Source: Actinoplanes missouriensis 431
GTDB lineage: Bacteria > Actinomycetota > Actinomycetes > Mycobacteriales > Micromonosporaceae
Length of the DNA: 64,000 bases
Assembly (NCBI RefSeq): GCF_000284295.1
Contig: NC_017093.1
Coordinates: 992,001-1,056,000, forward strand
Reading direction: 5' to 3'
A program made the translations under genes and the position numbers. Positions 8,154 through 17,822 of the stretch are shown here, one piece after another. The number at the start of each line of letters is the position of its first letter. Position 1 is the stretch's first letter. Below the pieces are notes generated by a model. The model saw nothing but the letters and a program-made list of their open reading frames with translations, did no database searches and had not been told where the DNA came from.

Positions 8154-9893
8154 GTGACGACCGTTGCGCCGTCGCCGATCGCGACCCGGCCATATCCGGT
8201 TCGGCGGCAGGTCAAGGGTTCGGCGATCGCTCGGATCCTGCGCACGACGGACGCGAAGCAGATCGGGATCATGTACATGATCACGGCCTTCGTGTTCTTC
8301 CTGCTGGGTGGCCTGATGGCCCTCCTGATGCGCGCCGAGCTGGCTCGCCCGGGCATGCAGTTGCTGTCGCCGGAGCAGTTCAACCAGCTGTTCACCATGC
8401 ACGGCACGATCATGCTGCTGTTCTTCGCGACACCGATCGTGTTCGCGTTCGGCAACTACGTCGTGCCGATCCAGATCGGCGCGCCGGACGTGTCGTTCCC
8501 GCGGCTGAACTCCTTCGCCTACTGGCTCTACCTGTTCGGCGGTCTGATCACCATCGGCGGGTTCCTGACGCCCGGTGGCGCCGCCGACTTCGGCTGGTTC
8601 GCGTACACGCCGCTCAGCGACGCGCTGCACTCGCCGGGTGTCGGCGGCAACATGTGGGTCGTCGGCCTGGCGATCTCCGGTCTGGGCACGATCCTCGGCT
8701 CGGTCAACCTGATCACCACGATCCTGACCCTGCGGGCCCCGGGCATGACCATGTTCCGGATGCCGATCATGACCTGGAACATGCTGGTCACCGCGCTGCT
8801 CGCGGTCATGGTCTTCCCGTTCCTGGCGGCCGCGCTCTTCGCGCTCGCCGCGGACCGCGTCCTCGGTGCGCACGTCTTCGACGTGGAGACCGGCGGGCCG
8901 ATGCTCTGGCAGCACCTCTTCTGGTTCTTCGGCCACCCCGAGGTGTACATCATCGCGCTGCCGTTCTTCGGCATCATCACCGAGGTCATCCCGGTCTTCA
9001 GCCGTAAGCCGGTCTTCGGCTACAAGGGTCTGGTCGCCGCGACCCTGCTGATCGGCGCGCTGTCGATGTCGGTGTGGGCGCACCACATGTTCGTCACCGG
9101 CCAGGTGCTGCTGCCGTTCTTCAGCTTCCTGAGCTTCCTGATCGCGGTGCCCACCGGCATGAAGTTCTTCGTCTGGATCGGCACCATGTGGCGCGGCCAG
9201 ATCAGCTTCGAGTCGCCGATGCTCTTCGCGGTCGGCTTCATGGTGACGTTCCTCTTCGGTGGTCTCTCCGGCGTGCTGCTCGCCGCGCCGCCGATCGACT
9301 TCCACGTCTCCGACTCGTACTTCGTGATCGCGCACTTCCACTACGTGCTCTTCGGCACGATCGTGTTCGCGGTCTTCTCCGGCATCTACTTCTGGTTCCC
9401 GAAGATGTTCGGCCGGATGCTCGACGAGCGGCTCGCCAAGATTCACTTCTGGCTGACCTTCATCGGCTTCCACGCCACGTTCCTGGTGCAGCACTGGCTG
9501 GGCACGAAGGGCATGCCCCGGCGGTACGCGGACTACCTGCCGAGCGACGGGTTCACCTTCCTGAACACGTTCTCGACGATCGGTTCGTTCGTCCTCGGCC
9601 TGTCGACCCTGCCGTTCATCTACAACGTGTGGAAGTCCTACAAGGTCGGCAAGGTCACCACGGCGAACGACCCGTGGGGTCACGGCAACTCGCTCGAGTG
9701 GGCCACCACCACCCCGCCGCCGCTGCGCAACTTCGACCGGATGCCGCGGATCCGCTCCGAGCGTCCCGCGTTCGACGAGAAGTTCCCGGAGCTGGCCGCC
9801 GGTCACTCGCTCGCCGGCCCGCCCGAGGGTGGCGCCCGGCCGCTGACCGCCGAGTCCGACGGCGGCGCGACCTACCAGGAAGACAAGAGCTAG
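8154..9893 (+). CDS. ctaD: Cytochrome c oxidase subunit I (aa3 type)
   Basis: 579 residues with twelve predicted membrane helices, the normal size for the family. It holds heme a, heme a3 and CuB and reduces oxygen while pumping protons. Ligands are visible: TMHGTIM (heme a His), [15 protein letters not shown] (CuB His and the cross-linked Tyr), AHHMFVTG (two CuB His) and HFHYVLFGT (heme a3 and heme a His). The start is GTG 8154, six bases after GGAGG; the longer open frame back to 8025 lacks this context. As in many actinobacteria it is separate from ctaC/ctaE, which are not in the window. Confidence 0.97.
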   Translation: MTTVAPSPIATRPYPVRRQVKGSAIARILRTTDAKQIGIMYMITAFVFFLLGGLMALLMRAELARPGMQLLSPEQFNQLFTMHGTIMLLFFATPIVFAFGNYVVPIQIGAPDVSFPRLNSFAYWLYLFGGLITIGGFLTPGGAADFGWFAYTPLSDALHSPGVGGNMWVVGLAISGLGTILGSVNLITTILTLRAPGMTMFRMPIMTWNMLVTALLAVMVFPFLAAALFALAADRVLGAHVFDVETGGPMLWQHLFWFFGHPEVYIIALPFFGIITEVIPVFSRKPVFGYKGLVAATLLIGALSMSVWAHHMFVTGQVLLPFFSFLSFLIAVPTGMKFFVWIGTMWRGQISFESPMLFAVGFMVTFLFGGLSGVLLAAPPIDFHVSDSYFVIAHFHYVLFGTIVFAVFSGIYFWFPKMFGRMLDERLAKIHFWLTFIGFHATFLVQHWLGTKGMPRRYADYLPSDGFTFLNTFSTIGSFVLGLSTLPFIYNVWKSYKVGKVTTANDPWGHGNSLEWATTTPPPLRNFDRMPRIRSERPAFDEKFPELAAGHSLAGPPEGGARPLTAESDGGATYQEDKS

Positions 9894-9912
9894 TTCTCCA
9901 CCGCGCACGTTG

Positions 9913-9938
9913 CGGGCCGGCCCTTCGGGGCCGGCCCG
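9913..9938 (+). terminator. Terminator of ctaD
   Basis: Perfect 11-bp stem (9913-9923 with 9928-9938) capped by a TTCG tetraloop, 19 bases after the ctaD stop. Confidence 0.8.
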
Positions 9939-10032
9939 TTCGCGTTTCCGCCGTGTTACGTGAGACTCGTCAAACCCGGTGGTTTCTTGTCGTACCCCTG
10001 GGGGAGGATCGGCGGCGGAGGTCAGGATCGTC

Positions 10033-11409
10033 ATGTTGCTCACGCCTTACCGGGAAACGCTCGCCCTGCCGAAGATCCCGTCGTTGCTCGTGGTCGCCAC
10101 CCTCGCCCGCATCCCGATCGCGGCCGCGGCAGTGGTGCTCACGCTGCACGTCGTGACGGACCTCGGCCGGGGTTACGGTGCGGCCGGTCTGGTCGGCGCG
10201 GCCGCCACGATCGGCGGCTCGGTCGGGGCGCCGGTCATGGGCCGTCTCATCGACAGGCGTGGGCTGCGGCCGGTGCTCGTGCTCACCACCGTGGCCGAGG
10301 TGATCTATTGGCTGGTGGCGCAGTCATTGCCCTACTGGGCTCTGCTCCCGGTCGCCGTGCTCGGCGGGTTCCTGGCCCTCCCGGCGTTCTCGGTCGCCCG
10401 GCAGTCGATCGCCGCCCTGACCCCCGAGTCGCACCGGCTGCCCGCCTTCGCCCTCGACTCGATCACCACCGAGATGTCGTTCATGGCCGGGCCCGCGCTC
10501 GGCGTGCTGATCGCCACCAGCGCCGGCCCGCGGGTCGCCATGCTCGCCCTGGCCGGCGGCATCTTCCTGTCCGGCCTCGGGCTCTGGCTGCTCAACCCGC
10601 CCACCCGGGCCGCGCACGAGAAACCCGTCTCGAGCGGCGAGCGGGTGCCGCGGCGCAGCTGGCTGAGCGCGCGGTTCGTCGCCATCCTGGCCGTCACGAT
10701 GGCCGCCACCCTGGTGCTCTCCGGCACCGACGTGGCGGTGGTCGCGGTGCTCCGCGAGTCCGGCGAGGTGCACTGGACGGGGGCGGTGCTCTCGCTGTGG
10801 GCGTTCTTCTCCCTGCTGGGCGGTTTCGCGTACGGGACGATCCGTCGCGGCCTGCCCGCCCTCGCCCTGTTCACCCCGATGGCGCTGCTCACCATCCCGG
10901 TCGGCCTCGGCGGCGACCACTGGTGGCTGCTCGCCGTCCTGCTCATCCCGGCCGGCGCCCTCTGCGCCCCGACGATCACCGCCAGCTCCGACGCGATCAG
11001 CCGCATGATCCCGGCCGCGGCCCGCGGCGAGGCGATGGGCCTGCACAACTCGGCCCTCACCGTCGGCGTCGCCCTGGGCGGCCCGCTGGCCGGCCTGGCG
11101 ATCGACACGAAGGGCGCTGCGTGGGGTTTCGTGGCGGTGGGCGCGGTCGGCGTTCTGGTGGCGCTGCTGGTCCTACCCGCCGAACTCCGCCGCCGCCGCT
11201 CACTGGCACAGCCGCCGGCCGCCGACGTGCCGTTGCCCGCCGGGGCGCCGTTGCCTGCCGACGTGCCGTTGCCCGCCGGGGCGCCGTTGCCCGCCGGGGC
11301 GCCGTTGCCCGCCGCCGTGCCGTTGCCGGCCGGGGCGCCGCTGGCGGCCGAGGGGCCCCACGCCGCCGAGGGGAAGTCTGCTCATGCAGGCGAACCCAGC
11401 CGACCCTGA
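10033..11409 (+). CDS. Major facilitator superfamily transporter, probable drug exporter
   Basis: 458 residues with about twelve hydrophobic helices. The loop after helix 2 reads MGRLIDRRGLRP, the MFS motif A, so a proton-driven exporter is likely. The last 60 residues are a low-complexity tail of PLPAGA-type hexapeptides encoded by 18-nt repeats. Start ATG 10033 has GGAGG eleven bases upstream; the frame extends to 9979 without better support. Substrate unknown. It is monocistronic, with convergent hydrolase downstream. Confidence 0.85.
   Translation: MLLTPYRETLALPKIPSLLVVATLARIPIAAAAVVLTLHVVTDLGRGYGAAGLVGAAATIGGSVGAPVMGRLIDRRGLRPVLVLTTVAEVIYWLVAQSLPYWALLPVAVLGGFLALPAFSVARQSIAALTPESHRLPAFALDSITTEMSFMAGPALGVLIATSAGPRVAMLALAGGIFLSGLGLWLLNPPTRAAHEKPVSSGERVPRRSWLSARFVAILAVTMAATLVLSGTDVAVVAVLRESGEVHWTGAVLSLWAFFSLLGGFAYGTIRRGLPALALFTPMALLTIPVGLGGDHWWLLAVLLIPAGALCAPTITASSDAISRMIPAAARGEAMGLHNSALTVGVALGGPLAGLAIDTKGAAWGFVAVGAVGVLVALLVLPAELRRRRSLAQPPAADVPLPAGAPLPADVPLPAGAPLPAGAPLPAAVPLPAGAPLAAEGPHAAEGKSAHAGEPSRP
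11218..11345 (+). repeat. 18-nt coding tandem repeats (PLPAGA/PLPADV) in MFS transporter tail
   Basis: About seven imperfect copies of an 18-nt unit, typified by GCGCCGTTGCCCGCCGGG, encode alternating PLPAGA, PLPADV and PLPAAV. The repeat keeps frame and ends 64 bases before the stop. Slippage would change the tail length without breaking the gene. Confidence 0.75.
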
Positions 11410-11467
11410 GGCCGGCAACTCCGCGCTCACGCCTTCCCGCGCCGGGTCGCGCCCCCGCGCGGCGGGG

Positions 11468-12070
11468 TCAGTGGCGGGGGCGGGGCTGGATCGGGGTGTG
11501 GGGATCGGGGGCGGTTGCCCACGTCAGGAGTGAGGGCCAGGGGCCGTAACCTGACTCGTGGTTCAGGTGTTCGGCTCCGGGGATGACGTCGGTGGGGACG
11601 GCGAGCGGATCGCCGTACACCGTGGTGATGTCTTCGGGGAAGTAGGGGTCGTTGTCGGTGCCTACCAGGCGGGTGTAGGCGGACGCCGCGCTCAGCTGGG
11701 CGGGCGTCACCGGTGAGGGAGCGAACCCGGCGATCTCCGGGTGGCTTCGGGTGACTGACGGGGACGGCGGGGCGACCAGCACGACCCGATCCACCCGCAG
11801 CGGGACCTCGCCCCGGGCCGCCGCGTTCAGCCAGAGCAGGCAGCCGAGGCTGTGGCAGAGCACTGTGCGTGTCGTGCCGGGCATCGCGGCGACGCGGGTA
11901 CGCAGTTCGGCCAGCCACTCGTCGAGCACCGGGAAGTCCGGGTTCGGCAGCTGAGGGTAATCGACCGAGTGACCCTGCGCGGTGAGCTCACCGGCCAGCC
12001 AGTGCTGCCAGTGCGTGGGTGGGCGGCGGTTCTGCCAGCCGTGCAGCAGGAGGAAACTCTGACCGGTCAT
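11468..12070 (-). CDS. Alpha/beta hydrolase of the RBBP9/YdeN type
   Basis: 200 residues. Starts with FLLLHGWQNRRPPTHWQHWL (oxyanion strand and typical RBBP9 Trp-rich loop). The nucleophile elbow is LCHSLGC, the acid is in GTDNDPYFP and the His in GAEHLNHESGYG, so the triad is complete. These small serine hydrolases have mostly unknown substrates. The ATG overlaps the stop of the upstream acetyltransferase (ATGA), making it the last gene of the pncB-pncA-GNAT-hydrolase transcript. Confidence 0.85.
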   Translation of the reverse strand: MTGQSFLLLHGWQNRRPPTHWQHWLAGELTAQGHSVDYPQLPNPDFPVLDEWLAELRTRVAAMPGTTRTVLCHSLGCLLWLNAAARGEVPLRVDRVVLVAPPSPSVTRSHPEIAGFAPSPVTPAQLSAASAYTRLVGTDNDPYFPEDITTVYGDPLAVPTDVIPGAEHLNHESGYGPWPSLLTWATAPDPHTPIQPRPRH

Positions 12071-12690
12071 GACAGCCCGCCGTCGATCGAGATGCCGTCC
12101 GGTTCGTGCCCCAGGTCGAGGGAGACCGCCGGGGACGTGTGATCGTCCGGGAGGACGTCGGTCCGCGCGGTCCTGGCGCCGAGGTGGTCGGAGGAGAATT
12201 CCAGGAACATGACGTGCAGGCCGACCCGGCCGTGCGCGGGGTGGTCGAAGGACCGTGGCACGGTGCCGACGATCCGGAAGCCGATCCGGCGGTACAGGTC
12301 GACGGCCGCGGTGTTGGTCTCCACCACGGCGTTGAACTGCATGCTCGCGTACCCGGATCGGCGTGCCCAGTCCACGGCGTGCCGGGAGAGCGCGGTGCCG
12401 ACACCCTTGCCGCGTGCCTCGGACGCGACCATGAAGCTCGCGGTGGAGACGTGGCTGCCCGGCCCGGGGCGGTTCGTGCCCATCTTGGCGGTGCCGAGAA
12501 TCCGGCCTTCCGGGGACGCCGCCACCACGGTCCGGCCGGGCGCCTGCTCGATCCACATGCCGCGGGCCGTCGCCTCGTCCATGCCGGGGTCGTACGGGAA
12601 AGTCTCCCGCCCCCGGATCACCTCGCTGATGATCGCCCAGACCTCGGGCCAGTCGGCGTCGGTGATCGGGCGGATGTCAGGCGTCGACAA
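12067..12690 (-). CDS. GNAT-family N-acetyltransferase
   Basis: 207 residues. The acetyl-CoA binding signature is ASEARGKGVGTALSRHAVDWARRSGY, preceded by the beta-strand SFMVA and followed by NTAAVDLYRRIGFRIVGT. It should move an acetyl group to an amine; the acceptor is unknown. The start is TTG at 12690, inside the 3' end of pncA (14-base overlap), the only start that gives a full N-terminal strand. Downstream it is coupled to the hydrolase by ATGA. Confidence 0.85.
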   Translation of the reverse strand: MSTPDIRPITDADWPEVWAIISEVIRGRETFPYDPGMDEATARGMWIEQAPGRTVVAASPEGRILGTAKMGTNRPGPGSHVSTASFMVASEARGKGVGTALSRHAVDWARRSGYASMQFNAVVETNTAAVDLYRRIGFRIVGTVPRSFDHPAHGRVGLHVMFLEFSSDHLGARTARTDVLPDDHTSPAVSLDLGHEPDGISIDGGLS

Positions 12691-13255
12691 CTGGTGTGCC
12701 GGTCGTCGCGATCGAGGCGGCGCGCAGCTGTTCGAGGGCCGCGTCGGTGGTCGCCCGGGCCACCCCGGCGGTCAGCTCGAGCACCACGGTGGTGGTGAAA
12801 CCGGCGGCTGCCGCGTCGAGTGCTGTCGCCCGTACGCAATGGTCTGTCGCGATGCCCACGACCTCGACGTCGGTGACTCCCTTGCCCCGCAGCCAGCTTG
12901 CGAGGGTTTCACCGGTCTCGGTCTGACCCTCGAAGCCGGAGTAGGCCGCCTGGTACTCGCCCTTGCGGAAGACCGCCTCGATCCGGTCGGTGGCGAGCTC
13001 CGGGTGGAACTCGGAGCCGCCGGAGCCGGCGACGCAGTGCACCGGCCACGAGTCGACGAAGTCGGGTGTCTCACTGAAGTGCGAGCCCGGGTCGATGTGC
13101 CAGTCCTTGGTGGCGACCACGTGATCCCAGCGGTCCCCGGCCTTCTCCAGGACCAGCGAGATGCCCTTGGCGACCGCGGCGCCGCCGGACACGGCGAGCG
13201 AACCGCCCTCGCAGAAGTCGTTCTGCACGTCAACGATGATCAGCGCGCGAGACAT
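12677..13255 (-). CDS. pncA: Nicotinamidase
   Basis: 192 residues, isochorismatase fold. It hydrolyses nicotinamide to nicotinate for NAD salvage. Seen: IIVDVQNDFCEGG (catalytic Asp), KDWHIDPGSHF (Asp/His/His metal site), FRKGEYQAAYS (catalytic Lys) and GIATDHCVRATALDA (nucleophile Cys). It follows pncB, whose product uses nicotinate, with a 9-base gap, so the two act in sequence. Actinobacterial PncA also activates pyrazinamide. Confidence 0.94.
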   Translation of the reverse strand: MSRALIIVDVQNDFCEGGSLAVSGGAAVAKGISLVLEKAGDRWDHVVATKDWHIDPGSHFSETPDFVDSWPVHCVAGSGGSEFHPELATDRIEAVFRKGEYQAAYSGFEGQTETGETLASWLRGKGVTDVEVVGIATDHCVRATALDAAAAGFTTTVVLELTAGVARATTDAALEQLRAASIATTGTPVVDA

Positions 13256-13264
13256 GGTGAACCC

Positions 13265-14551
13265 CTATGCGGTGGGAACGATGACGACGGGGATGGCGGG
13301 ATCGCCGGCCGAGAGCTTGAGGCCCTCCCACGGGATGGAGATCAGGCACTGCCGCAGGTGCTCGCGGGACTCGGTCAGCGTGGGCAGCGCCTGCACCTCG
13401 CCGGACGCGATGAGGGTGTGCTGCAGCAGCCGGTCCCCGGCCTGGTGGTCGGGCAGGCCCTTGGAGTAGATGATCTCCTCGATGGCGGTGCCGGTCGGCT
13501 TGTGGCGGCGGACCGCGGTCTTGCGGCCGCCGACCGTCGCCTTGTTCTCCGAGCGTTTCACCACCGGGCGGCCCTCGACCTCGACCAGCTTGTAGACCAG
13601 GCCGGCGGTGGGCGCTCCGGAGCCGGTGACGACCGCGGTGCCGGCGCCGTACATGTCGACCGGCTCGGCGGCGAGGGTGGCGATCGAGTACTCGTCCATG
13701 TCGCCGGAGACAATGATCTTGGTTTCGGTGGCGCCCAGCGAGTCGAGCAGCTCACGGGAGTGCTGGGCCAGCACGGAGAGGTCACCGGAGTCGATCCGCA
13801 CGGCCCGCAGGTCGGGGCCGGCGACCGCGATTGCGTTGCGGATGCCCTGGCTGATGTCGTACGTGTCGACGAGCAGCGTGGTGTTCTTGCCGAGCGCCGC
13901 CACCTGGGACCCGAAGGCGGTCGGCTCGTCGTCGTGCAGCAGCGTGAACGCGTGCGCGGAGGTGCCGGTGGTCGGGATGCCGTAGCAGCGGCCGGCCGCC
14001 AGGTTCGACGTCGAGGCGAACCCCGCCAGGTACGCCGCCCGGGCCGCCGCGACCGCAGCGTGCTCGTGGGTCCGGCGCGAGCCCATCTCGATGATCGGCC
14101 GGCCGCGCGCGGCGGTGACCATGCGGGCCGCGGCCGCCGCGATCGCGCTGTCGTGGTTGAGCACCGACAGGATCAGCGTCTCCAGCACCACGCACTCGGC
14201 GAACGTGCCGGAAACGGTCAGGATCGGTGATCCGGGGAAGAAGAGCTCGCCCTCCGCGTACCCCTCCACGTCGCCGGTGAAGCGGTAGTTCGCCAGCCAG
14301 GTCGCGGTCGTCTCGTCGACCACGCCGGAGGAGCGCAGATGATCCACATCGGCGGGGTCGAACCGGAAATCCTTGATCAGCTGGATCAGGCGGCCGGTGC
14401 CGGCCACCACTCCGTACCTCCGGCCGGTGGGCAGGCGGCGTGCGAAGACCTCGAAGACGCACCTCCGCGAGGCGGTGCCGTCCTTGAGCGCGGCGCTGAT
14501 CATGGTCAGCTCGTAGTGATCCGTCATCAAGGCGGGGGTGCTGGTCTCCAC
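13265..14551 (-). CDS. pncB: Nicotinate phosphoribosyltransferase
   Basis: 428 residues, matching family length. It joins nicotinate and PRPP to give nicotinate mononucleotide. Recognisable parts: LMTDHYELTM at the N-terminus, FEVFARRLP, EMGSRRTHEHA, the substrate loop GTSAHAFTLLHDDE, VDTYD, VRIDSGDL and VSGDMDEYSI. GTG at 14551 preceded by AGGGTAGGG is taken as start; an internal ATG 24 bases later is possible. First gene of a minus-strand operon with pncA. As in M. tuberculosis (Rv1330c), it is divergent from clpS. Confidence 0.94.
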   Translation of the reverse strand: METSTPALMTDHYELTMISAALKDGTASRRCVFEVFARRLPTGRRYGVVAGTGRLIQLIKDFRFDPADVDHLRSSGVVDETTATWLANYRFTGDVEGYAEGELFFPGSPILTVSGTFAECVVLETLILSVLNHDSAIAAAAARMVTAARGRPIIEMGSRRTHEHAAVAAARAAYLAGFASTSNLAAGRCYGIPTTGTSAHAFTLLHDDEPTAFGSQVAALGKNTTLLVDTYDISQGIRNAIAVAGPDLRAVRIDSGDLSVLAQHSRELLDSLGATETKIIVSGDMDEYSIATLAAEPVDMYGAGTAVVTGSGAPTAGLVYKLVEVEGRPVVKRSENKATVGGRKTAVRRHKPTGTAIEEIIYSKGLPDHQAGDRLLQHTLIASGEVQALPTLTESREHLRQCLISIPWEGLKLSAGDPAIPVVIVPTA

Positions 14552-14593
14552 GGCCCTACCCTATTGCGCCGGACGCGGATCTGCGGCGCGCGG

Positions 14594-14626
14594 GCACCGA
14601 ACGGGTGTTGACCTGCGGTTCGGTGC
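14594..14626. promoter_or_regulatory. Inverted repeat between pncB and clpS, candidate operator
   Basis: Arms GCACCGAAC (14594-14602) and GTTCGGTGC (14618-14626) are perfect over 9 bases, with a 15-base spacer that contains TTGACC. It is about 45 bases from each divergent start, so a regulator here could control either gene. No known binding consensus is assigned. Confidence 0.35.
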
Positions 14627-14668
14627 TCCGGTTCACCGATCCGCCGAATCCGGTGGCAACATGGGGGC

Positions 14669-14959
14669 ATGGCGTTACCACAGGTTGCTCCCGTCGAGAC
14701 GCCGGAGATCGAGGAAGAACCGGCTGCTGACCGGCCTTGGGTGACGATCGTCTGGGACGATCCGGTCAACCTGATGTCGTACGTGACCTGGGTCTTTCAG
14801 AAGCTCTTCGGCTACAGCAAGGAGAAAGCGGAGCAGCTGATGATGGATGTGCACACGAAGGGGAAAGCGGTGGTCTCCACCGGCGCCCGGGAGCGCATGG
14901 AAATGGACGCCAACCAACTGCACGGATACGGTCTCTGGGCCACGGTCGACCGGGCCTGA
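14669..14959 (+). CDS. clpS: ATP-dependent Clp protease adaptor ClpS
   Basis: 96 residues. It hands N-degron substrates to the ClpC/ClpP protease. [20 protein letters not shown] contains the ligand-binding Asp pair and the family signature; [21 protein letters not shown] is the helix contacting the N-end residue and Clp ATPase. The N-terminal 22 residues are acidic and disordered, as usual. ATG start. DUF2017 follows after 26 bases, the same pair as Rv1331-Rv1332. Confidence 0.95.
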   Translation: MALPQVAPVETPEIEEEPAADRPWVTIVWDDPVNLMSYVTWVFQKLFGYSKEKAEQLMMDVHTKGKAVVSTGARERMEMDANQLHGYGLWATVDRA

Positions 14960-14985
14960 GGTCCGACAAGCGGGTGGGGAAGAGC

Positions 14986-15486
14986 ATGTTCCGACGCATC
15001 GGCGGCCAGTGTGTGGCCACCTTCGAGCACGACGAGGTTCGTGTGCTGAGGAAAGTGGCTGCCGAGGTGGTGGGCCTGCTGACCGACGGCATGGACCATA
15101 CGGACCCGGTGGTGTCCCGCCTCTTCCCGGACATCTATCCGGACCGGCCGGACGACTCGAGTGAGTTCCGGCTCTACACCGAGAGCGACCTCAAAACCAG
15201 CAAGATCGACCAGGCGGGCGCGATTCTCGCGGCCCTGCCGGACGAGGGCGAGGGAGAGGTACGGCTGGACGGTGAAGCCGCCGAGGCCTGGCTCCGTGCG
15301 ATAAACGACGCGCGGCTCGCGATGGGCACCCGGCTCGAGATCCGGGCCGACACCGACCTCGCCGAAGAGTTGGACGAAGCGGTCCTGGAGGACCCCGGAT
15401 CCAGCCGGGTCTTTCAGCTCTCCGTCTATGCGTATCTGGGCTATCTCCAGGAGTCCCTGCTCAATGTCTTGCCGGAGATGAAGTAA
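14986..15486 (+). CDS. DUF2017 protein
   Basis: 166 residues, helical and acidic, cytoplasmic. It corresponds in position and pattern to M. tuberculosis Rv1332: an N-terminal FRRIGGQCVATFEHDEVRVL strand region, LFPDIYPD, then a C-terminal helical block ending YLGYLQESLLNVL. Function unknown; the constant neighbour clpS suggests a role in the same proteolysis pathway. ATG 14986 has GGGGAAG five bases upstream. Confidence 0.88.
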   Translation: MFRRIGGQCVATFEHDEVRVLRKVAAEVVGLLTDGMDHTDPVVSRLFPDIYPDRPDDSSEFRLYTESDLKTSKIDQAGAILAALPDEGEGEVRLDGEAAEAWLRAINDARLAMGTRLEIRADTDLAEELDEAVLEDPGSSRVFQLSVYAYLGYLQESLLNVLPEMK

Positions 15487-15536
15487 CGCCAGGTGTGGGC
15501 ACCGCCACCCCCGGTGGCGCGAAATACTTCGGTAAT

Positions 15537-15968
15537 GTGAACGCCGTGCTGACCATCGACAAGGCGATCATCGACGCGATCGTCGCCCACGCCCGCCGGG
15601 ATCACCCGGACGAGGCCTGCGGCGTCGTCGCCGGGCCGATCGGCAGTGACGTCCCCAGCCGGCACATCGCGATGGACAACGCGGCCCGCTCGATGACGTT
15701 CTACGAGTTCGACTCGATGGAGCAGTTGCGGGTCTGGCGCGAGATGGACGACAACGACGAGGAGCCGGTGGTCATCTACCACTCGCACACCGCGACCGAG
15801 GCGTTCCCGTCCCGCACCGACATCTCGTTCGCCGGCGAGCCGAACGCGCACTATCTCCTCGTCTCGACACGTGAGCCGGATGTGGAGGAGATCCGCTCGT
15901 TCCGTATCGTGGACGGTGTGGTGACCGAAGAAGAGGTCAACATCGTGGATGCGACGGTGGACGCGTGA
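15537..15968 (+). CDS. mec: M67 (JAMM) metallopeptidase, CysO-cysteine peptidase
   Basis: 143 residues. In M. tuberculosis, Mec (Rv1334) releases cysteine from the CysO-cysteine adduct. The JAMM zinc motif is complete: an upstream Glu in HPDEACGV, then YHSHTATEAFPSRTD (His, His, Ser and Asp). Very close in pattern to Rv1334 throughout (HARRDHPDEACGV, YHSHTATEA). The GTG at 15537 is chosen by alignment; GTG 15495 or 15549 are alternatives. Its partner CysO here has residues beyond the Gly-Gly, so Mec may also trim the carrier. Followed at once by a tiny frame and then cysO and cysM. Confidence 0.92.
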   Translation: MNAVLTIDKAIIDAIVAHARRDHPDEACGVVAGPIGSDVPSRHIAMDNAARSMTFYEFDSMEQLRVWREMDDNDEEPVVIYHSHTATEAFPSRTDISFAGEPNAHYLLVSTREPDVEEIRSFRIVDGVVTEEEVNIVDATVDA

Positions 15969-16036
15969 AGGTGAGTGCCGTGCAGTCGTACATGTTCGGG
16001 CAGAGCCCGGTGTCGGTGGTCTACGAGTGTCGCTGA
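15965..16036 (+). CDS. Putative 23-residue peptide between mec and cysO, possible cysteine-sensing leader
   Basis: A GTG at 15965 overlaps the mec stop as GTGA and opens a 24-codon frame ending Cys-Arg-stop (GTG AAG GTG ... TAC GAG TGT CGC TGA). The peptide is mostly Val, Ser and Tyr/Phe with its only Cys next to last. A 13-base inverted repeat (GTCGCT-G-AGCGAC, 16029-16041) covers the Cys codon and stop. Short Cys-ended frames act as cysteine attenuators in mycobacteria; a similar role here for cysO-cysM is inference. It might also be chance. Confidence 0.35.
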   Translation: MKVSAVQSYMFGQSPVSVVYECR

Positions 16037-16099
16037 GCGACCGTCCCGACCCGCTTTGCCCTTCTTCGTGAACGACTCTCTCTAGGAGCATTGACAGTC

Positions 16100-16417
16100 A
16101 TGGCTATCGAAGTTCGCGTTCCCACCATCCTGCGCAACTACACCGGCGGTTCCAAGATCGTCGAGGGTGCGGGTGACACGCTCTCCGGCCTGATCGACGA
16201 CCTGGACGCGAAGCACAACGGCCTCAAGGGCCGGCTCATCACGCCCGAGGGCGGCCTGCACCGCTTCGTCAACATCTACGTGAACGACGAGGACGTCCGG
16301 TTCCTCGGCGCGCTCGACGCGAAGGTGAAGGACGGCGACTCGATCACCATCCTGCCGGCCGTCGCCGGTGGCGCCCTGGGCTTCGCGGCCGCGGCCGCGC
16401 TCTTCGGCTCCCTCTGA
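16100..16417 (+). CDS. cysO: Sulfur-carrier protein CysO (MoaD/ThiS-like) with 14-residue extension after Gly-Gly
   Basis: 105 residues. The beta-grasp carrier bears sulfur as a C-terminal thiocarboxylate that CysM uses to build cysteine. The body matches M. tuberculosis CysO (VPTILRNYTGG, LHRFVNIYVNDEDVRFLG, SITILPAVAGG). The mycobacterial protein ends at that Gly-Gly, but here the frame reads on for ALGFAAAAALFGSL before the stop. A protease must remove the tail before thiocarboxylation; the linked Mec is the obvious candidate. ATG 16100; GGAG lies 11 bases upstream. Confidence 0.93.
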   Translation: MAIEVRVPTILRNYTGGSKIVEGAGDTLSGLIDDLDAKHNGLKGRLITPEGGLHRFVNIYVNDEDVRFLGALDAKVKDGDSITILPAVAGGALGFAAAAALFGSL

Positions 16418-16435
16418 CCCTTCCACCGCCCCTAA

Positions 16436-17422
<987 letters not shown>

Positions 17423-17447
17423 GCCGGAGCCCTCTTGTGAAACAGAC

Positions 17448-17822
17448 CTAGTAGGAGAGGGCCACCGCCACCGCGGCGGCCATCGGCGGCGCGGCCGCGA
17501 TCAGCAGCCACCACGGCAGGTTCCGCTCGTGGATGGCGAGGAACGCGGCCGCCGTCAGCAGGACACTGAGCAGCGTCAGCACTCCCAGCGCCGGCAGATA
17601 CCAGCCGGGCGCGCCGCCGAAGACCGCCACCACCGCGTAGAGGCCGACGCCGACGCCGGTGAGCCCGAGGGCGGTGCCGTAGAGCGCCATCGCCAGCATC
17701 CGGGCCGCGCCGGGCGGCGGATCCTCCGGCGCCGGGAAGCGGAAGACCCCCGGATCCTCGGTTTCCGCGGTGTATGGGACCGGCGCGGCGGGGGTGGTGC
17801 GAGCCTGTTCGACCGCGGTCAC
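17448..17822 (-). CDS. Small integral membrane protein, three predicted helices
   Basis: 124 residues. A soluble Pro-rich N-terminus (about 45 residues) is followed by three hydrophobic segments, the last rich in Trp (NLPWWLLIAAAPP). No family recognised. GTG at 17822 has GGAGG four bases upstream and is preferred over the longer frame to 17915. Convergent with cysM (25-base gap). Confidence 0.6.
   Translation of the reverse strand: MTAVEQARTTPAAPVPYTAETEDPGVFRFPAPEDPPPGAARMLAMALYGTALGLTGVGVGLYAVVAVFGGAPGWYLPALGVLTLLSVLLTAAAFLAIHERNLPWWLLIAAAPPMAAAVAVALSY

Noticed and set aside
8109..10043. Long open frame of 644 codons on the minus strand opposite ctaD
   Set aside because: It is antisense to an unmistakable ctaD, rich in Arg/Gly/Glu/His with no domain, as expected from third-position GC bias.
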